Shown here piece after piece: positions 32,771 to 40,909 of a stretch of DNA of 51,664 nt (within the stretch, counting starts at the first letter, position 1; every line of letters starts with the position of its first letter). Location of the stretch: positions 1 to 51,664 of the forward strand of contig NZ_CAMXWS010000013.1 of the NCBI RefSeq assembly GCF_947253065.1. Direction: 5' to 3'. Source of the stretch: an uncultured Corynebacterium sp. GTDB lineage: Bacteria; Actinomycetota; Actinomycetes; Mycobacteriales; Mycobacteriaceae. Under the pieces are notes generated by a model. It was not told where the DNA came from and searched no databases. It saw only the letters and a program-made list of their open reading frames with translations. Both the position numbers and the translations under genes were made by a program.

Positions 32771-33337
32771 ATGAGCGAGAACACGAATAATGCTGGTTCC
32801 TTGTCTGCTGAAAAGCAGCGCCTCGCCGAGCTGGTCCGCGAGCTGGCGGTCGTGCACGGGAAGGTGACGCTGTCTTCGGGCAAGGAAGCCGATTACTACG
32901 TTGACCTGCGTCGCGCGACGCTGCACCACGAGGCCAGCCCGCTGATCGGCGCCCTGCTGCGTGAGCTGACGGGTGACCTCGACTTTGACGCCGTCGGCGG
33001 TCTGACCTTGGGTGCAGATCCCGTCGCTACCGCTGTCATGCACGCTAAGGGGCGGCCTATCGACGCCTTCGTGGTCCGCAAAGAAGCTAAAAAGCACGGC
33101 ATGCAGCGCCGAATTGAAGGTCCGGACATCACCGGCAAGCGTGTCCTGGTCGTCGAAGACACCACCACGACCGGCAATTCCCCGCTCACTGCTGTGAAGG
33201 CATGCCAGGAGGCAGGGGCTGAAGTCGTTGCTGTGGCCACGGTCGTTGACCGTGCCACCGGCGCGGCCGATGTACTCAAGGATGCAGGGTTGGACTACCG
33301 ATTCCTGCTGGGCTTGGAGGATCTTGGACTCGCTTAA
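32771..33337 (+). CDS. pyrE: Orotate phosphoribosyltransferase (PyrE)
   Basis: 188 residues. It joins orotate and PRPP to form OMP in pyrimidine synthesis. The PRPP-binding motif VLVVEDTTTTGNS lies near 125-137, and the conserved VRKEAKKHG loop near 100. ATG 32771 lies eight bases after TAATCT (32757-32762), with no ribosome site, so a leaderless transcript is likely. The SpoU methyltransferase gene starts inside its 3' end. Confidence 0.95.
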   Translation: MSENTNNAGSLSAEKQRLAELVRELAVVHGKVTLSSGKEADYYVDLRRATLHHEASPLIGALLRELTGDLDFDAVGGLTLGADPVATAVMHAKGRPIDAFVVRKEAKKHGMQRRIEGPDITGKRVLVVEDTTTTGNSPLTAVKACQEAGAEVVAVATVVDRATGAADVLKDAGLDYRFLLGLEDLGLA

Positions 33338-34001
33338 CCAGCCAGAGGAAAACAGCTCAGCTGAGAAAGGCCCCACCGAATGGCAGGAAGGCCGTCATGG
33401 GGTCGGTCCGTGGGAGGGCGAGTGGCCTGATGACCCGCAGTATGACGAGGAGTTTCTCCGCGAAGGGGATCGTCGGAATGTAGTGGACCATTACCGCTAC
33501 TGGTCACTCGAGGCGATCAAGGCGGACCTGGACCGGAAGCGGCACCCGTTTCATGTGGCTATCGAGAATTTCGAGAACGACATGAATATCGGCACCGTCG
33601 TGCGCACTGCGAATGCATTTTTGGCGGAGGCAGTGCACATCGTGGGCAGGAAACGGTGGAATCGTCGTGGCGCGATGGTGACGGACCGCTACCAGCACAT
33701 CGTTCACCACGAAACGGTTGCTGACCTCGTTGAATATGCCAAAGAGCACGACCTGACCATCGTGGCTATCGACAACACTCCCGGTTCAGTCCCCCTGGAA
33801 ACCGCCGAGTTGCCCAAGCGCTGCCTCCTCCTGTTCGGCCAAGAAGGCCCCGGCGTGACCGAAGCTGCGCAGGATGCGGCGGTGATGACCTGCTCGATCG
33901 CCCAGTTCGGGTCGACGCGGTCGATCAACGCGGGTGTCGCGGCGGGGATCGCGATGCATTCGTGGGTGCGCCAGCACGCGGACCTCACCGCGGCGTGGTG
34001 A
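33324..34001 (+). CDS. SpoU/TrmH family RNA 2'-O-methyltransferase
   Basis: About 225 residues. The SPOUT knot motifs are clear: NDMNIGTVVRTANAF (motif 1), LLLFGQEGPGVTEAA (motif 2) and FGSTRSINAGVAAGIAMHSWVRQ (motif 3). It methylates a ribose in tRNA or rRNA with SAM; the target is not determined. The start is probably TTG 33324, just after GGAGG inside pyrE, giving a 14-base overlap; no ATG or GTG in frame fits near the domain start. An acidic N-terminal extension (about 1-60) precedes the domain. Confidence 0.87.
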   Translation: MDSLNQPEENSSAEKGPTEWQEGRHGVGPWEGEWPDDPQYDEEFLREGDRRNVVDHYRYWSLEAIKADLDRKRHPFHVAIENFENDMNIGTVVRTANAFLAEAVHIVGRKRWNRRGAMVTDRYQHIVHHETVADLVEYAKEHDLTIVAIDNTPGSVPLETAELPKRCLLLFGQEGPGVTEAAQDAAVMTCSIAQFGSTRSINAGVAAGIAMHSWVRQHADLTAAW

Positions 34002-34095
34002 ACTACGGCACCAAGCCAGCCGGAAACAGGGGAATAGAACAGTAACGGCCACTCGGGGCAACCGATAAGCTAGTAGCAATTTGTAAGGAGGGCTT

Positions 34096-35259
34096 GTGCC
34101 GGAAACTTGGGCGCACCGCGCGGATCTCGCCGAGATGGCGATCACGGAGCGGCATGCTACGAAGCTGTGGGGGTTGCCGCGGACGAACCTGGCGGTGGTG
34201 AGCTGGCCGCCGACAACGAAGGAGAAGGTGTTCTTCCACTGGCATTATTGGTGGCAGGCGCACTACCTGGATTGTCTGGTGGATGCGGAATCACGGCGTT
34301 CGACAAAGGCGCGTCGCGCGGCGATTGTGCGCACGATTCGCGGCATCAGGCTGCGTAACCTGGGCAAGCTGGTGAAGAACCGCTACTACGACGACAAGGC
34401 CTGGTTGGCGTTGGCGTTGGACCGCGTTGCACATTCGGAGAAGGTGGCGCGTCCGAAGCAGTTGGACGACCTGGAGTTCAATATTCTCGCCGGGATGGAC
34501 TCGGTAATGGGTGTGTTGCCGTGGCGTACGGATGAGAATTTCTTCAACGTGCCGGCGAATGGCCCGGCGGCGATCATGTTGGCGCGCACGGGGCGGTTGG
34601 ATAAGGCGCGGGAGCTCGTCGATTGGATCTTTGAGCATTTAATGACGGATGACGGGCTCGTCGAGGATGGCATTCGCTTGCTTGCCGACGGCCCTCGTAA
34701 TACCACCACCATTTACACCTACAACCAGGGAACTGTGCTCGGTGCGGCACTGGAGATCGCTCTGGCACTGGAGAATCAGCCGGAGGAGCAGGTCTTTTAC
34801 ATCACGCATATCCGTGGGCTGGTGCAGGCGATTTCGATGCATGTGGCTACACCGGGTGGGGTGATTGATAACCCGATCGATGGTGATGGGGATGGCGGAC
34901 TGTTCAAGGGGATTCTGGTGCGCTACCTCGCGGAGGTGGCGGTGCGTCTGCCTGATGACAGTCCGGCAAGCATCAGTGCCAAGAAGGCAGCTGAACGGCT
35001 GGTCATGGCTAGTGCGGAGGCAATGTGGAACCACCGTCTTGAGGTGGATGGGTTGCCGATTTTCCCGGCGAGGTGGACTCGGGATGCGAAGTTGCCGCAT
35101 AACTATTCGTTGGGGCCGAACTCGATTAGTGATGCCTTGGGCACTTCCCGGATTTCGGAGCGCGATTTGTCGGTGCAGCTGTCCGGTTGGATGCTGCTTG
35201 AAGCAGCAGCGCGAGTGTCTAAGGCGCGTAAAGAGCGCGAAGAGCAAGCTGCGAACTAG
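34096..35259 (+). CDS. Glycoside hydrolase family 76 protein (alpha-1,6-mannanase-like)
   Basis: 387 residues with the GH76 features: the Asp-Asp catalytic pair in NRYYDDKAWLALAL (99-100), later NTTTIYTYNQGTVLGAAL and DGDGGLFKGILVRYLAE. GH76 enzymes cleave alpha-1,6-mannans; in corynebacteria such mannans form the core of lipomannan/lipoarabinomannan. There is no signal peptide, so a cytosolic role is implied, which is unusual for a mannanase and leaves the substrate open. GTG start with AAGGAGGG upstream. Confidence 0.83.
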   Translation: MPETWAHRADLAEMAITERHATKLWGLPRTNLAVVSWPPTTKEKVFFHWHYWWQAHYLDCLVDAESRRSTKARRAAIVRTIRGIRLRNLGKLVKNRYYDDKAWLALALDRVAHSEKVARPKQLDDLEFNILAGMDSVMGVLPWRTDENFFNVPANGPAAIMLARTGRLDKARELVDWIFEHLMTDDGLVEDGIRLLADGPRNTTTIYTYNQGTVLGAALEIALALENQPEEQVFYITHIRGLVQAISMHVATPGGVIDNPIDGDGDGGLFKGILVRYLAEVAVRLPDDSPASISAKKAAERLVMASAEAMWNHRLEVDGLPIFPARWTRDAKLPHNYSLGPNSISDALGTSRISERDLSVQLSGWMLLEAAARVSKARKEREEQAAN

Positions 35260-35393
35260 TAGAGCGAAAACCTCGTGCAGGAAAATCCCGGCGGGGGCAT
35301 ACTGGGAGACGTAGAGTCCGCGAGGCTTGTACGAGCACGTGGGCGACACGAGTACCCATCGAGTGAAACCGAGTGAAAGGGATTTTCACCCCA

Positions 35394-36428
35394 ATGCCTA
35401 TTGCAACCCCTGAGGTTTACAACGAAATGCTCGACCGCGCGAAGAAGGGCGGCTTCGCGTTCCCGGCCATCAACTGCACGTCTTCTGAGACGATCAACGC
35501 GGCGCTGCGCGGCTTCGCGGAGGCTGGCTCGGACGGCATCATCCAGTTCTCCACTGGTGGTGCGGAGTTCGGTTCTGGTCTGTCGGTGAAAAACAAGGTT
35601 GCTGGTGCACAGGCACTGGCAGCATTCGCACACGAGGCAGCGAAGCACTACGACATCAATGTTGCGCTGCACACTGATCACTGCCAGAAGGAAGTTCTGG
35701 ACGAGTACGTGCGTCCGCTGATCGCTATCTCTCAGGAGCGCGTGGACCGCGGCGAGCTGCCGCTGTTCCAGTCCCACATGTGGGATGGCTCTGCAATCCC
35801 GATCGACGAGAACCTCGAGATCGCACAGGAGCTTTTGGAGAAGGCTCACAACGCCAACATCATTCTCGAGGTCGAGATCGGTGTTGTCGGTGGTGAAGAG
35901 GACGGCGTTGAGGCGAAGGCAGGCGCAAACCTGTACACCTCGCGCGAGGACTTTGAGAAGACCATCGACGCAATCGGTACTGGCGAGAAGGGCCGTTACC
36001 TGCTGGCTGCTACCTTCGGCAATGTTCACGGTGTGTACAAGCCGGGCAACGTGAAGCTGCGTCCGGAGGTGCTGGATATGGGGCAGAAGGCGGCCGTCGA
36101 AAAGCTTGGCCTGAATGCTGGTGACCAGCCGTTCGACTTCGTGTTCCACGGTGGCTCTGGCTCCGAGCCGGAGAAGATCGCTGAGGCACTTTCCTACGGT
36201 GTGGTGAAGATGAACGTGGATACGGATACCCAGTACGCGTTCACCCGCCCGGTCGCTTCGCACATGTTTGAGAACTACGACGGTGTGCTGAAGGTCGACG
36301 GCGAAGTGGGCAACAAGAAGGCCTACGACCCGCGCTCCTACCTGAAGAAGGCGGAGCAGTCCATGTCTGAGCGTGTCGTTGAGGCGTGCGAGAACCTCAA
36401 CTCTGTGGGCAAGTCTGTGTCCAAGTAA
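35394..36428 (+). CDS. fba: Class II fructose-bisphosphate aldolase
   Basis: 344 residues of the zinc-dependent class II A family. HTDHC (zinc and catalytic Asp-His) lies near 95, IGVVGGEEDGVE mid-protein, FHGGSGS near 255 for phosphate binding and MNVDTDTQYAF near 275. It cleaves fructose 1,6-bisphosphate in glycolysis and acts in gluconeogenesis. ATG 35394 follows GAAAGGG. The upstream start in the open frame would add seven residues read from the ribosome site region. A terminator follows directly. Confidence 0.96.
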   Translation: MPIATPEVYNEMLDRAKKGGFAFPAINCTSSETINAALRGFAEAGSDGIIQFSTGGAEFGSGLSVKNKVAGAQALAAFAHEAAKHYDINVALHTDHCQKEVLDEYVRPLIAISQERVDRGELPLFQSHMWDGSAIPIDENLEIAQELLEKAHNANIILEVEIGVVGGEEDGVEAKAGANLYTSREDFEKTIDAIGTGEKGRYLLAATFGNVHGVYKPGNVKLRPEVLDMGQKAAVEKLGLNAGDQPFDFVFHGGSGSEPEKIAEALSYGVVKMNVDTDTQYAFTRPVASHMFENYDGVLKVDGEVGNKKAYDPRSYLKKAEQSMSERVVEACENLNSVGKSVSK

Positions 36429-36443
36429 ACCGCGTTTGCGCTA

Positions 36444-36477
36444 AAGGTCAGGTCCTTGAAAGGGGCCTGGCCTTTTT
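36444..36477 (+). terminator. Rho-independent terminator of fba
   Basis: Hairpin with arms AAGGTCAGGTCC and GGGCCTGGCCTT (imperfect), followed by TTTTTGT, 16 bases after the fba stop. Confidence 0.87.
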
Positions 36478-36504
36478 GTATTGCGAAGAACTATCCTGAT
36501 GCCG

Positions 36505-37848
36505 ATGGATAGACAGACTAAAAGCGTGCGCATGTCTACACGCCAGCGTATGGCTGCCGTGGAGGATTCGCTTGAGGCGCGTCTGAAAAGGGTGGCGCGG
36601 CGGTTCTGGCCGGCACTCCAGGTCGGCTTCGCAGCGGGCCTGGCGTATTTCATTGCGTTTGAGTGGGTGGGTCACCCGCAGCCGTTTTTCGCGCCGATCA
36701 GTGTGATCATCATCGTCGGTTTGTCCGGTGGTGAGCGCATCAAGCGTGCGTTGGATATGTCGCTTGGTTGCATCCTGGGCGTCCTCGTCGGCGACCTTGT
36801 GTTCGCCCCGATCGGTCCTGGTGGATGGCAGATCGCGCTGGCGGTGTGCGGTTCGATGCTGTTCGCGTCGTTCTTTTCAAAGTCGATGTTGGTGGCAAAT
36901 CAGGTGGCCATCGGCTCAATCTTGATTTCTACGATCATGCCGCCCGACGCTGCCGTCACGGGCCTTGACCGCGCGGTCGACGCCTTCATCGGTTCGGCTG
37001 TCGGTCTGGCTGTTGTCGCGCTCGTGCCTTCCGCGCCGCTGTCTAACGCGCGCCAGGAGATCTCCAAGGTTCTGTCTATTTTGAGCTCCGTGCTTGACGA
37101 CGTCTCTACCAGCATCTCCCGCCAAGACCCCGCCGAAATGGCCGAGGCTTTGGAAGCTATCCGCAGCACCCAGTCGGATATCGACGCAATCTCCACCGCC
37201 ACCAAGTCCGGCCGCGAATCCACGCAGCTCTCGCCTTTCCTGTGGGGCTCACGTCGCTACGTGCAGTCCCTGTCCCGCACAGTCCCGCCCACCGACAACG
37301 CGATCCGCAGCACCCGCGTTCTCGCCCGCCGCGCGCTCGTGCTCGTTGAGGACCAGGACACCGTCTCGCCGAAGCAGTTGTGGATCTTGGATCAGCTCTC
37401 GGCAGTCGCGCTTGATATGTCTGAGCTCTTTGAAGTCAAGTCCAAGGTCAGTCAGGTCCAGGGCATGCCATCGCTGACCAACCGTCTGCGTTCGCTTGGC
37501 GCGGAGACCGGTCTTGAGGTCCTGGATCTCGACTGCCAGCCCCCGCGCGGCCCGTACTCGCCGTTCAAAGGCCCGCACGCCGATGAGGTCAACGCCACCG
37601 CCCACAGCGAAGCCGGCACCAAGACCCCGATGCCCAAACCGTTGGGGGAGCAGCGTCAGGCAACCTTGTCCGGCGCGGCGATCCTGGCGCAGTCACGCTC
37701 GCTCATCGTGGACATGCTGCAGATCTGCGGCTGGTCCCGCGAGTCCGCCGTCGCGGTGTTGAAGCCAACCTCCGAGACGCCTGCCTACCCGCCCGAGTTG
37801 CGCACGAGCAGCTTCCCCGAACGCCCGAAGCAGGAGGGTGGGGAATAG
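36505..37848 (+). CDS. FUSC/ArAE-like membrane protein (possible aromatic acid exporter)
   Basis: About 447 residues. The N-terminal half has about six membrane helices with the FUSC-family pattern (FWPALQVGFAAGLAYFIAF, PFFAPISVIIIVGLSGGERIKRALDM, LGCILGVLVGDLVF, FIGSAVGLAVVALVPSAP). The C-terminal half is cytosolic and helical, ending in a Pro-rich tail. Related proteins are aromatic-acid exporter-like; no substrate can be assigned. Start uncertain: ATG 36505 lies seven bases after TATCCT and would be leaderless; ATG 36499 and 36532 are alternatives. Confidence 0.8.
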   Translation: MDRQTKSVRMSTRQRMAAVEDSLEARLKRVARRFWPALQVGFAAGLAYFIAFEWVGHPQPFFAPISVIIIVGLSGGERIKRALDMSLGCILGVLVGDLVFAPIGPGGWQIALAVCGSMLFASFFSKSMLVANQVAIGSILISTIMPPDAAVTGLDRAVDAFIGSAVGLAVVALVPSAPLSNARQEISKVLSILSSVLDDVSTSISRQDPAEMAEALEAIRSTQSDIDAISTATKSGRESTQLSPFLWGSRRYVQSLSRTVPPTDNAIRSTRVLARRALVLVEDQDTVSPKQLWILDQLSAVALDMSELFEVKSKVSQVQGMPSLTNRLRSLGAETGLEVLDLDCQPPRGPYSPFKGPHADEVNATAHSEAGTKTPMPKPLGEQRQATLSGAAILAQSRSLIVDMLQICGWSRESAVAVLKPTSETPAYPPELRTSSFPERPKQEGGE

Positions 37849-37867
37849 CGCACGCGCTTACTTGGTT

Positions 37868-37965
37868 GTGAACAATTTTACATGCCCAATTATTTATGTT
37901 CCCAAAACGCGAGGTTATAAAATTGGGGGAATCAAAGGTTGACGTGGCCATGTAAAGTTGTTCAC
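37868..37965. repeat. Inverted-repeat element E3 with nested arms
   Basis: GTGAACAATTTTACATG (37868-37884) pairs with CATGTAAAGTTGTTCAC (37949-37965) with one mismatch; beyond one further mismatch the arms continue inward for three bases. Inside are nested CCCAATT/AATTGGG arms (37885-37891, 37921-37927). The element lies between a membrane protein gene and a convergent stress-protein gene. Its overall size resembles E1/E2 but its arm sequence differs. It is followed at once by a 13-mer core copy (37977-37987). Confidence 0.7.
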
Positions 37966-38011
37966 GCAGGTCGATAGCTTATCGACGTCACCCCGTGCCC
38001 CAACCACACAA

Positions 38012-38049
38012 AACCCGGCACCCACCCCACGCGGGGAAGGTGCCGGGTT
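38012..38049. terminator. Bidirectional terminator between the FUSC-like and PRC-barrel genes
   Basis: An 11-base perfect stem AACCCGGCACC / GGTGCCGGGTT with a 16-base loop containing CCCC/GGGG. A/T-rich flanks on both sides suit termination of both convergent genes. Confidence 0.85.
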
Positions 38050-38069
38050 AAAGCCCGATTAGAGAGGGC

Positions 38070-38909
38070 TTACTTGTTCTCGTCGACGACGCCGTCGGTC
38101 TCGATGCGCTCCTTGGCGACATCCTCGGTGACCTGCTCGGTGTCGCGCACAACGTCCTTGTCCAGGGAGACCTTCTCTACCGGGACGGACTCCTTGGAAA
38201 CATTCACGCGCTCCTCGTGCAGGGTGACGGATGCTTCCTGCTCACCGATGTCGCCAGTGAAGTTTGCGCGGTCAGCCTCGGTGATCGGCTCACGGCTGAC
38301 GCGGACCTCTTCACGCTCAACCGGGACCTCGACGGTCTCGGTGTCGTGGACGACGTACTTGCGCAGGCGGACCTGGCCAGACTCAACGCGCTGCTTATCG
38401 ACGTTCAGCTGCTCCTCAGAACGGATCATCTCACCGTCAGCAGCCGCAGCCGGGGCAGCGTCAGTGTTCGCAGCAGCGTCAGCGTGGTGCTTGCCGTTAG
38501 CATCAGCGTCGGTAGCGGCAGCGCCTGCTGCACCTGCACCTGCAGCGCCAACGCCAGCACCAGCAGCGCCGGTCTCGTAAGTGGTGCGCTCCTCGGCGTT
38601 CTCAAGGCCGTAGTGGCGGTAGAAAGCCTCCTGGTCGGCGTTGGTCAGGTGGCCGTTCTCGTCAAGATCCGGTGCGTCCTTGATGCGGTCCTTGGAGAAT
38701 GCGAGGTGGAGCTCGCCATCCTTCAGGGAGTGGCCACGCAGCGGGACGATGGAGTCGCCGGTGCCAAACAGGCCGTGGGAAACGGAGACGAAGTCCGGCT
38801 GGCCGGTGGTGTCGTTGATGTAAACGTCTTGGACGCCACCAACCTTGTCGCCATCAACGTCATAAGCGGTTGCGTTTGCAAGGTCTTCGATGCGGTTAAC
38901 GTCAGTCAT
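38070..38909 (-). CDS. PRC-barrel plus DUF2382 (YsnF/AvaK-like) stress protein
   Basis: 279 residues. A PRC-barrel-like domain (about 1-85, ATAYDVDGDKVGGVQDVYINDTTGQPDFVSV) is followed by an Ala/Gly-rich low-complexity linker (about 113-155) and a DUF2382 domain (about 160-275) of repeated beta/charged segments (RLRKYVVHDTETVEVPVEREEVRVSREPI). Members are often induced by general stress; the molecular role is unknown. The ATG at 38909 follows AAAGGAG. The 305-base leader region upstream (38910-39214) suggests complex control. Confidence 0.87.
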   Translation of the reverse strand: MTDVNRIEDLANATAYDVDGDKVGGVQDVYINDTTGQPDFVSVSHGLFGTGDSIVPLRGHSLKDGELHLAFSKDRIKDAPDLDENGHLTNADQEAFYRHYGLENAEERTTYETGAAGAGVGAAGAGAAGAAATDADANGKHHADAAANTDAAPAAAADGEMIRSEEQLNVDKQRVESGQVRLRKYVVHDTETVEVPVEREEVRVSREPITEADRANFTGDIGEQEASVTLHEERVNVSKESVPVEKVSLDKDVVRDTEQVTEDVAKERIETDGVVDENK

Positions 38910-39214
38910 TTTGTCTTGAATCTCCTTTTAATGTTTGTCCGTGATCGAACAAGACCCAACGTAACGACGACCCTGGGGTTTGTCAGCGACGAAATCTTGA
39001 ACGGGTATATATCAATCAATAGTTGGAGGGAAGCTTGGGGGAGATTCGTTATAGTGTCGCGTCCACGAGACGTGACCTGCATAAATACTGTTCGGGCGTT
39101 GGTGTACCAAACTTTTTGCTAAGCGGTGTCTCAGACTGATAACGAAGCTGTTAACGGATTGGGTACGAAGGGTCACTAAAGTGTCCCGGAAACCGAATAT
39201 GTGAGATAACTCAC
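38910..39214 (-). other. 305-base gene-free region upstream of the PRC-barrel gene
   Basis: Moderately AT-rich. On the minus strand it contains -10-like boxes TATAAC (about 39045-39055) and TATATA (about 39005-39012), and the AAAGGAG ribosome site. No HAIR, McbR-like or dispersed motif was seen. No gene is evident. Confidence 0.5.
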
Positions 39215-39997
39215 TTAGCTGCGAATGGCTTGAATATCGCGGAGGTGCCGGTAGAAAGTCACGCGCTCGACGGGGCGTTTGGCTCGGACACCGTCGACAG
39301 TCACTGCGATGTCTAGGCCGCCGGATTGGAGGGCGCGGCCGGAGGGGGTGGAGGTGGCGTCGATAAGCATGTGCTTGCGGAAGCGTGGCTTGCGCATCAC
39401 TGCGGCTGCGAGCCCTGGTGCGTGGGTGGTGGGCACGAGACGTGCGCCGTAGAGGCGGCTGCGGCCGTCGCTGCGGAGGAGGACGTCGTTGTCAACGACG
39501 ATCTCGCCGATGAACGGCTTGTCCTCTGCATGTGTGAGCGTGGCGGAGCCGGCGACGACGAGACCTGTGTCATTGCGGATGCACGGGATCGGGCGGACGG
39601 GCCCTTCGAGCGCGAGCGTGCGTGCGTCGTCAGGGATGCCCCACAGCACAGCGGCAGGGGAGGAGGGGTCGGCGGGCAGGTACGCGATCTCGGCCCACAG
39701 GTAGTCCGCGCGCATCATGCGGGTGAGGATCGCGCTCAACGCAGCGTCTGAGCCGGACACGATGATGCGCAGGCGCTCTGCGGGTTGTTGCGGTGCGAAT
39801 GCTGGCTCGCCGAGGTGTGAAACAGATGGCGATGCCGCGATTTCTTGCAGGGATGGGGTCGGATCAACGGGGAGGACCTCGCGCGCGATCTCGTCGAGGA
39901 AACGCAGGTCTTTCCGCGTAGGAATCGCCGGAAGCTGATGGATTTCAGCACCAGCGATGGTGAAGTTGGTAGCGCACGCGCAATGAACAAGCCGCAT
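39215..39997 (-). CDS. Conserved-type protein of unknown function
   Basis: About 260 residues, not recognised with confidence. The first third reads like an intact globular start with a possible nucleotide- or lipid-binding character (RLRIIVSGSDAALSAILTRMMRADYLWAEIAYLPAD). The C-terminal part GLDIAVTVDGVRAKRPVERVTFYRHLRDIQAIR vaguely recalls the end of diacylglycerol-kinase-like proteins, but no kinase signature is visible. No signal peptide. The start is taken as ATG 39997, nine bases after a TGTACC box; a GTG at 40006 is possible. It is divergent from the Nudix gene with under 50 bases between starts, and contains a 13-mer copy (39356). Confidence 0.6.
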   Translation of the reverse strand: MRLVHCACATNFTIAGAEIHQLPAIPTRKDLRFLDEIAREVLPVDPTPSLQEIAASPSVSHLGEPAFAPQQPAERLRIIVSGSDAALSAILTRMMRADYLWAEIAYLPADPSSPAAVLWGIPDDARTLALEGPVRPIPCIRNDTGLVVAGSATLTHAEDKPFIGEIVVDNDVLLRSDGRSRLYGARLVPTTHAPGLAAAVMRKPRFRKHMLIDATSTPSGRALQSGGLDIAVTVDGVRAKRPVERVTFYRHLRDIQAIRS

Positions 39998-40044
39998 GGC
40001 GCTCACGGTACAGCGACTCCCGCGCGCTTTGTATATTGAGGGCC

Positions 40045-40446
40045 ATGTCCACCGAACTGATCCGCGTGTGCGCCGTCGTCTTCCGCGATACCGACGGCCG
40101 CGTGCTCTCCGTGCGCAAGAAGAACACGAGCCGTTTCATGCTGCCAGGCGGCAAGCCCGAATCCGGCGAAACCCCGCGCGAAACCGCCGTGCGCGAGGTG
40201 CGCGAGGAGATTGGCACGCTTATCGACGCCGCTACTCTCACCCACCTAGGCACCTTCCGCACAGCGGCGGCGAATGAGGCAGGCCGTGAAGTAGAAGGCA
40301 CCATCTTTACCTGTCCCGCCACCGTGGACCCGGTGCCGGCAGCAGAGATTGCGGAAATCCGCTGGGTTGACCCGCGTAACCCGGCCGATGCGGGTGTGGA
40401 TCTGGCGCCTTTGCTGGAGACGAAGGTCTTTCCGGCGCTGGGCTGA
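40045..40446 (+). CDS. Nudix hydrolase
   Basis: 133 residues with a complete Nudix box, GGKPESGETPRETAVREVREEIG, from about 37, carrying the metal-binding REVREE glutamates. It hydrolyses a nucleoside diphosphate linked to another moiety; the overall form is like small MutT/NTP pyrophosphatases, but the substrate is not clear. ATG 40045 lies seven bases after TATATT (40032-40037), with no ribosome site, so a leaderless message is likely. A copy of the 13-mer encodes TLIDA just after the Nudix box. Confidence 0.88.
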   Translation: MSTELIRVCAVVFRDTDGRVLSVRKKNTSRFMLPGGKPESGETPRETAVREVREEIGTLIDAATLTHLGTFRTAAANEAGREVEGTIFTCPATVDPVPAAEIAEIRWVDPRNPADAGVDLAPLLETKVFPALG

Positions 40447-40909
40447 GGGGATTGTTTGAGCCTGTGAGCTGTCCGCGCGCATATTCCTGATGTGTATTTA
40501 GGGCACTGCTGACCTCATTGGCAGTTATGTATCCCTTGACCTGCATGATCATCCGTTGCTAATTAGGACAGTCACGTGGCTCGCCCGATACCCGCCCAGA
40601 CACGCCCAGCCCCCACTGTCCTAATTCCCTTTAAATGTTTGGCCTGGTAGCGCACTCGAACCGTTGAATTAGGTCACCCGTGCCCTCAATCCATTTCAAA
40701 GACATATGCGCAGATCGCTCTGCGACACCGCCCCGAACTCGAAGCACCAAGATCGCACCCTTCGTAACTAACCCGCGGTGCTCACTGAGAAGCCCCGCAC
40801 AACGTAGCGCTACAATAACGCTGGACTTCTGCGGGGATGAGCCCGCAGTAAGCACGCACACGACAGCTGTGAGTACTGCGACTCGCAGCGCGAATTAGGG
40901 AGCGTTTCT
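40447..40909 (+). other. 463-base gene-free region upstream of purA
   Basis: The left half carries the AWTTAGGRCA(C/G)T motif group (40495-40626). The right half has a TACAAT -10 box (40811-40816) and a leader hairpin CTGCGGG-GATGA-GCCCGCAG (about 40827-40847) before the purA ribosome site. Short open frames on both strands here show no recognisable protein. Confidence 0.6.
40495..40626. repeat. AWTTAGGRCA(C/G)T motif group upstream of purA
   Basis: TATTTAGGGCACTGCT (40495-40510), AATTAGGACAGT (40561-40572) and its exact complement ACTGTCCTAATT (40615-40626). The last two form a perfect 12-base inverted repeat with 42 bases between. The same motif family occurs upstream of clpB and at 43223-43238. 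Confidence 0.75.

Noticed and set aside
38217..39122. 301-codon plus-strand open frame across the PRC-barrel gene
   Set aside because: The opposite strand encodes a clear PRC-barrel/DUF2382 protein with a good ribosome site; this frame has low-complexity content.
40631..40898. Short open frames on both strands upstream of purA
   Set aside because: They overlap the purA promoter and leader and show no protein features.
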